A stretch of 64,000 bases of DNA from Sarcomyxa edulis (Eukaryota; Basidiomycota; Agaricomycetes; Agaricales; Mycenaceae): contig QUOL01000015.1 in NCBI GenBank assembly GCA_009761415.1, forward strand, positions 124,001 through 188,000, written 5' to 3'. The notes below the pieces were generated by a model that saw nothing but the letters and a program-made list of their open reading frames with translations, was not told the origin of the DNA and ran no database searches. The translations under genes and the position numbers were made by a program. Shown here in pieces: positions 55,274 to 64,000 of the stretch (positions within the stretch are counted from its first letter, which is position 1; every line of letters begins with the position of its first letter).

Positions 55274-56792
55274 ATGTTTTCTGGCTCGTACACATACTCC
55301 TGCGCACCCCCTACCCTACCGTTCGAGCTTCTCGAAGCCATCGCCAAGCTCACAGACAGCAACGAACTCGTCACATTCTCTCGTACAACTCGGACTCTAC
55401 ACAACATTTCTGAACCTCTCTTATACAAGAAAGTCGATTGTAATGGTCCCGAGCAAGCGCGTAAAGCGCTTACCGCCATATTGCGCGGATCCTCCGCTGG
55501 GGTACAACGTCACATCTACGTACGCGACTTTTCCATCCAGCTCTACACCGGAAAGAAGGGGACCAAGATATTCAACGGACACGATCCCGTCGAACCTCTA
55601 CTTCCCGAATTTTACCAGCTTCTTGCTCAAGCTCTCTCGCTCATGAGAAATCTCGACAGATTGTGTATTCTTGACATTCCCAATTCGGCCTCATATGTCC
55701 TCAACAAGTGCATATCGCAGCCCCTTGTATTCGTATCGAATATGCTTCCCAGCCGTAACCTAGCTTCGTGGCTACAAAACCAACAGAGAATGGAGGCTTT
55801 ACTATTCCCATACTATCAACCTCCGCCCTTCACATTCGGTCCATCCTCATTCGCGTCTCTCACTTCTTCGGCTCTCCCGAACCTCCAGATTATTGCAGCT
55901 CAAGGGTCAGAGATCAAATGCCTAGTCCCTGGCAGACCTATCAAATCTGTATCGCTGGATTATCCATTCGATGACGAGCAGCTTGAGGACGAAGAAGAGT
56001 ATCTGGAGGTGCTCCAATGCCTCGCATTGTCTACAGGTCCAGTGGAGTCTTTCGGAATTCATTTTAGGCGCGCACCGTTGCAGCATTGCATCCTTCCCGA
56101 ATTCCCGCGTTTCAGGAAGGCAGAAAATATATGTCTGCCTTTTATCCGGTCATTAAATATCTATACATCTAGAGCAGCTACGTCCGTTGTGAGTCAAGTC
56201 GATCTTTTGTGTGGCCATTGCATTAGAGAAAAGCTAATATATCACTGAGCAGATACGCGAAATCTCAGACCTACACAAATCCTTCCCGAACCTAAAATCC
56301 ACGCAGATCAAAGCCCGCGTCTTTCCAGCTTTGACTGATACCAAGTGGCAATTGAGATCCATCGCAGACACGTTGAGGGCATCTGCTACATATTGCGCAG
56401 CACGGGCTACTTCCTCCCTCTCTATGATATCTGATTTATACCCCGCCGACTTGAGAAACCATCCTCCTGTCTCCAATTGCGACGGGGATTGTCAACTCGA
56501 GCGGGTAGTATTCAGGAATACGGGATACGACCAGAGTGTTCATGAATATCGGTGGGACAAGGCAGCGCGAGCCATGCGTTTAGGCAAAGACCATCCTTCT
56601 CGTGATAACGATGTGGCTGGCCTTAGCAGCAACGTGGAATGCTTCGAGCTAGATGGTTTGAATACGAATCTGGGTGCGAAATACGAGGGAGATTTGGATG
56701 TGTTTAGAAAGATTCTGCGGAGACAAGAGAAGCAGCCTAGTTCTGGTTCTGAATCGAGTAGCTTGCTCTTTTTGATGTCTTCCGTTTGGTGA
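55274..56792 (+). CDS. F-box-like protein
   Basis: Two exons joined at about 56190/56254 give some 485 residues. The ATG at 55274 gives MFSGSYTYSCAPPTLPFELLEAIAKLTDSNELVTFSRTTRTLHNISEPLLYKKV, an N-terminal F-box-like helix set (LPFELLEAIAKL, L..FSRT.RTLH). The rest is a mushroom-type LRR-like domain without clear repeats (FRRAPLQHCILPEFPRF, VFPALTDTKWQLRS). It ends LLFLMSSVW at 56792. An AATAAATAAA follows. Two such families sit within 5 kb, but their sequences are not close. Function unknown. Confidence 0.7.
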
Positions 56793-57053
56793 TGTACTTA
56801 TACTTATAAACTCGTATCTATTGTACCACTAACTGTAATAAATAAACTCGATATCTCCGCGTACTCTGCTCGCGGACTTTGAAGTTACGCGATTATCGTG
56901 ACTATCCCACGTGATCGCGTGCTTCATGAAATACGGCGGAATTGTGTTCAACTTCTACCAAACGATCTACCTACATCGACGTCCGCTTGGATTCATCTTG
57001 GCCTCAATTCTTGCCAGAGTCTTGCAAGCTGTTCTTGACTCTTGTGGCTAGCC
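56793..57053. other. Spacer with polyadenylation signal
   Basis: 261 bp of 3' flank and promoter between two plus-strand genes. Only the AATAAA motifs are noted. Confidence 0.45.
56837..56846 (+). terminator. Candidate polyadenylation signal
   Basis: AATAAATAAA (two overlapping AATAAA motifs), 45 bp after the stop codon of the F-box-like gene. Confidence 0.5.
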
Positions 57054-60038
57054 ATGAACACACCCAAGTCAAAAGTCCACTGGGCTCTCGACAGCTCTCC
57101 GAGTCTATCTGAGTTCGGTTCTCCCTTCTCAGATACATCCATTGTCGACACCACATCCAGTTTACAGTACATCAATTCTCAGTTAGTGGCACACGGCTTT
57201 ACTAACTCTCCTGGCCTATCTTTGGATGGCGTATCTCCCGCTGAATCAGAAAAGGTCATCAAATGTCTCCTTGGGATGTTAGCTCAGCGTGTTGTGAGTC
57301 CGAGTCGTGTAGCATGCGGTCTCATTACTGACGTGTATTACGATGCTGCTTGCAGCAAGACATGTCTCGCACAGAGGAACTCAGCACGAAACTACGAACA
57401 CTTTCATACGACCATGAACGCCTCACTTCGTTCCATCGAACAGCCGTCGAAAAAGCCGCAAACGCAGAACGTGAAATGACGCTTCATAAGTCACGATTGA
57501 CGTGAGCTCTGTCTATCCCATCACTCTTCCGCACATCACTCAATTCTTGTATCTCAGAGCAATAACCCGTACTCTACAATCCTCCGAAACAGCCCACAAA
57601 CACACCACAGCCGAACTACAACGAACACGCACGTCCCTACAAGCGATCCGTGCTACGCATCAAAGTGAATTACGCAAAAAGGAGAAGGAAACCGAAAGGA
57701 TGGTGGAGAAATGGAGCAAGTTATCTGATGGTCAAGTCAAGATTGGACTAGCTAACGCTGCAAGTGGCTTGACTATGACCAGCAAGTGTGCAAATGTTGC
57801 CGTCGTCGATGGATCGGAAGTGTTGGGTAAGGGGCAAGGATTCCTGGAGACTGCGCTCGAGCAAGCTGAAGATGCGAGGAGCCGTTTCGCCGCGGACAAT
57901 GGGAGACTTCGAAGGTTAGTGTTGACTGCCGTCAATGAAGTTCAAGCTTTGGTCCATTCGGTGCGTCAGAAACGCCTACAACAAAGTCCCACTGATGGTG
58001 AAGAAGATGAAGTGAGTGCTCTCTCGTGGATGAAAACGCGTATACTTACTCTGCATAGCCTACTCCCATAACACTCACCGCGCTTTTCCCGCTGGCCTCC
58101 AGCGACACCGCTAGCGATAAACTCTCATCAGTTCTTTCATCTCTCCGGGAAACACTGGACACCTTGTGTCTGAACCCATTCCCACCGGCTGGAAAATCGA
58201 AACCTTCCCCTGGACAGATAGACCTAGAAGCAGAAGTCGGTCGACTGCAAGGCGTTATTGAAACGCTTCGCACCGAAATAGGTACGGCTTTCTCTCATTC
58301 TTGCCCTTGTCATATCGCCAATTAATTGGTATCTTCGACAGACGACACGCGCAAAGCCTCGGCTGAGAGCGCAGCAGAGACTCAGGCTCTCTTTGATCAA
58401 TTCGCGAAAGATCCTAGGATAATCAACATCGACAGTGGAGATGTAAGCATCGAGCTCATGTCCGTTCCATTGAGAGATGCAGAGAGGGAAAGACTCGATG
58501 GCATAAAGGCTCAACTTGACGAAGAGCGCAAGAAGTTTACTGAAGCTGCTGTTCGATTAGGGAAGGAGAGGGCTGGACTTGAGGTTCGCACTTTCTCAGC
58601 TTCTGCTTTACACTTTCTCAACCCACTGATCGTTTTACCATAGGCGGAACGACTCAAGTTCCTGGATGAGCAGAGGTCTTGGCAAGTACAATTGATGTTA
58701 GCTGAATTACCGCCGACACCGATACCCTCTTCATCCTCTTCGTCGTCATCTGTCCATCTATCACCTGTTCGAAATAAGTCACCACGTAAAGCCTCGTCGC
58801 CTCGAAAAAAATCCCCGGTCAAAACGACCACAGTGGGCAGCGGCAGGAAAATACGAGTATCTCGACGATCATCTGCTTCATCCTCATCTTCTGGACTCGC
58901 TTCCCCGCCCCGCAAGGCATTGTTCCCACTCGCGTATGAAACAGAGGTAGCTGTATCGTCCCAATCTCTCATACCATCAATAACGAGCGTAGTCATGAAA
59001 CCCTCCGCTTCTTCCTTCCTCCCAACATCCTTCGTCCTCCCTCCACCGTCTCCCCATTCATCGATGCCGGCACAACCACTTTCAGCCCCGTCTACATCTA
59101 TAGCCCCGTCCCAACACCAATCTTCTTCCCGTACTCCTCTATCTTCGACTACCCCTCTAGCTTCCCCGCCATCCACTGCAGATATTCCTCCCTCTGCACC
59201 AGCTCTGGCTCCGGCTCCGGCTCCAGCACCACCTCTACCAATCACTCCACCAGGTCTCGGTCATGGATCCCGCCGTCCATTCCCGCTCGCCAAACCATTT
59301 GCACCACGTATAGTACACGCGTACTCTCCCGTCAAACCAAGTCCGCTGAGTCGAATTCTCAAACTCGCTGATTCACCTGCCAGTCCGCTAGATAATTCCG
59401 ACGAAGGCGAAAGCGAAGGCGAGGGTTTGGGTGTGGTTATGGAAGAAGACGAAGACGAGGGGGCAGAGTTATTCCCTGCTCTACCCCCTGCTATGTCATT
59501 GGAAGAAGAATTAGGGTTGACAGTCACAATCGCAGAGGAAGGTGCAAAGCCGTTAGGGGAGAAGAAGGTCGAGGCTATTATCACTACTAATGCGGTGGCA
59601 AAACCTAAAAGGGGAAGGGTATTTTATCCTGAACCTAAGAAGTTTACGACCAAGGAGAAGGGCAAAGGCAGGGACAAAGCCGAAGTTTCGAATAATAAGC
59701 CCGCGGGTATCCTCAATGCCAGTGCCAGTGCCCGTACTACCCGATCTGCAGCTACCCCATTTGCGTTCGTGGAAAAGGAGAATGACAAGGCAGTATCGAT
59801 ATTTTCGACGAAACCTCCGCCACCCAAAGTCACGAATCCGTCCAGCAGTAGTGTCAACGGGATTTCGAACCCGAAGAAGGCTGTGATACCGAAACAAAAA
59901 CCGTTGGCGGCTGGAGCGTCCACTTCACGTGCGAGGCTTATGGCGAAGTTACCGCCACCGACGGCGAAGGGTGGAGCCAGGAGGGTTTTAATCGATAGCG
60001 CAGAGGCTCCACAGTTGGGGAAGGGGTGGAGAGGATGA
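57054..60038 (+). CDS. ADIP/SSX2IP (Msd1)-like coiled-coil protein
   Basis: Family includes human SSX2IP/Msd1 and fission-yeast Msd1, which anchor microtubule minus ends at centrosomes/spindle poles. The ATG at 57054 gives MNTPKSKVHWALDSSPSLSEFG. The family N-terminus is SLQYINSQLVAHGFTNSPGLSLDG, ESEKVIKCLLGMLAQRVQDM, then the coiled coil ELSTKLRTLSYDHERLTSFHRTAVEKAANAEREMTLHKSRLT, and further coils (KEKETERMVEKWSK). The C-terminal half is long, Ser/Pro-rich and basic (SPRKKSPVKTTTVG, FPLAKPFAPRIVHAYSPVKPS) and ends RVLIDSAEAPQLGKGWRG. About 890 residues in eight exons. Role at spindle poles is inferred from the family. Confidence 0.8.
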
Positions 60039-60250
60039 TTTTTGATATGATGGATAATGCTATACCCAATCAGTGTCGGAACTGTCGTTCCCCATGCCGC
60101 TGGATAGTCATACCAACTAGCCATAGAAGATATAACTTGGTATTGGAATACTTGATACAGTTTCTATCCAACATATTTGCGCGAATAGTATGAGTATGTA
60201 AATAAGTACAGTACACAGAAGGAAAATTTGCAGTTCGTGAACATGTGCAT
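60039..60250. other. Convergent spacer
   Basis: 212 bp between two convergent stop codons. Nothing notable. Confidence 0.45.
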
Positions 60251-62972
<2,722 letters not shown>

Positions 62973-64000
62973 TATCACAAAATTAAGACAAGGCTTGTAA
63001 GTGGGAGAACGAGACTTGCAATTTGGCCTTCAGGGCTTTATACGTTTTTCGAGTTAGGCGAGGATCTCGATTGAGTGAGCCGGCCGAGGAGAGGTTCCGC
63101 CTTTTCAGTGTTTCCTGATAAGGTAGCGTCGTACTCGCCAGCTGCCATGCTCATGCTCCACTAGGCCGAAAATGCAACTATTGACGGCACGAGAAGCCCT
63201 ATAAGCCAGTAAGAAGCAAATCTTCGAGCCTACCATGGGATTCGACGGGAATTTGGACTCACATGGGGAACAAGAACATAATCAAGGTGTTTTTCTACTT
63301 GTTATAGGTGACAATCGTGATTGAAGTTGTGTTTCTGTCAAGCTTTTGTGATTGCATCATGTCCCAGTACAGTAACGGTTCCTCCACGACCCTCGGCAAG
63401 GCACCGATAGTCTGGTCGTCACAGAGCAACGTGGCCCTGCTTACTGTGCAATCTGGAAGTCAGGAGACTCAGAAGGCGACGGCCAGCCGGTATTCTACAT
63501 AGAACAAGAATGTCGACTCGCTCAGATAGCTGGCGGCAGATGCGCGTTAATGTAGATAGGAAATTGGGCGGAGGAGAGAAAGGGAAACAGAGTGCAAGGA
63601 TTTGAGCCACCTCGGCGTCGATTCTGGGAACCCGAGATGCACTGACAGGAGATAGCAGCGGATCTTGAACAAGATAATTTAAGTTATCCCGGGCGAGTAA
63701 TGGAGCGTGATCCTTCTTGTGAGTATGATTCAGCCGGTCTTCAACAGCAATGAGTTCTGTGACTGTCTTGGAATGGATGCCGATACGGACCTCGGTCAAA
63801 CTTCAGTATTTGGAAGGTCAGACATTGAGGACGACCTCAGAAAAAGTCGAATAACTCGGTCATCCGCGCGAGACATGTCTTCGGAGCATCAGTTTTCCTA
63901 TGATGCTGAATAGATCAAATGTAATGCGTCCTTCCGTGAGAGAGACGTACGAGCTTTCTGTGCAACTTCTTCATCCATTTAAGATTTTCATCTTGTTTCT
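62973..64000. other. Gene-poor right edge with possible partial gene
   Basis: The first part is the upstream region of the monooxygenase. On the minus strand a plausible intron (63911-63951: donor GTACGT, acceptor TTCAG) follows codons reading KWMKKLHRKL and precedes HHRKTDAPKTC. This may be the 3' part of a gene lying mainly beyond the window. No protein family is recognised. Confidence 0.3.

Noticed and set aside
63419..63799. 126-codon minus-strand frame near the right edge
   Set aside because: No motif and overlapping alternative frames. It cannot be told from chance.

Overview
The window is nuclear DNA of a filamentous basidiomycete, most likely an Agaricomycete. This is inferred from many short GT-AG introns (about 50-70 nt) in compact genes, several single-copy eukaryotic housekeeping genes, and families typical of mushroom-forming fungi (coiled-coil/F-box LRR proteins, a FunK1-type kinase fragment, a DEP-DH-DH-PH-CNH RhoGEF). 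There is no operon logic. Genes lie on both strands, often as divergent or convergent pairs.

Layout. 0-7 kb: a secreted-hydrolase group, with two paralogous class-3 lipases (minus at 107-1621, plus at 5502-6939) flanking a secreted GH5 glucanase. 7-14 kb: a serine/proline-rich protein of unknown function, a ZNF511-like C2H2 protein with a large RGG tail, and a UBA/C2H2/UBX Cdc48-adaptor type protein. 14-16 kb: gene-free DNA with a 345-bp tandem duplication. 16-25 kb: an F-box protein, a Ytp1-like membrane protein, FMP52 and urate oxidase. 25-36 kb: mitochondrial GatA, an HNH_2 protein sharing its promoter region, a LINE reverse-transcriptase relic, ribosome-biogenesis factor MAK11 and a GPATCH1-type splicing factor. 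36-48 kb: an amino-acid permease, a METTL2-type tRNA methyltransferase and a ROM2-like Rho1 GEF. 48-64 kb: a FunK1 remnant, a UBL-WLM protease, tRNA-Ile(AAU), an F-box/LRR protein, a PIF/Harbinger-like MITE, DNA polymerase delta p12 (POLD4/Cdm1 type), another F-box-like protein, an ADIP/Msd1-type coiled-coil protein and a phenol 2-monooxygenase.

Most genes are unrelated housekeeping or accessory functions. The best functional grouping is the lipase-glucanase-lipase trio. The most unusual sequence-level signals are three GC-AG introns that homology requires (two in one lipase), an intact MITE with TAA target-site duplications in the promoter region of the polymerase gene, a triple palindrome whose core matches the 5' splice-site/U1 snRNA pairing sequence, and minisatellites that have expanded into coding sequence (RGG tail) or supply a stop codon (gatA). 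I found no CRISPR, secondary-metabolite cluster or clear multi-gene novel system.

Gene limits were set by joining exons by eye, using frame continuity, splice sites and remembered family motifs. Internal exon borders are approximate unless given.
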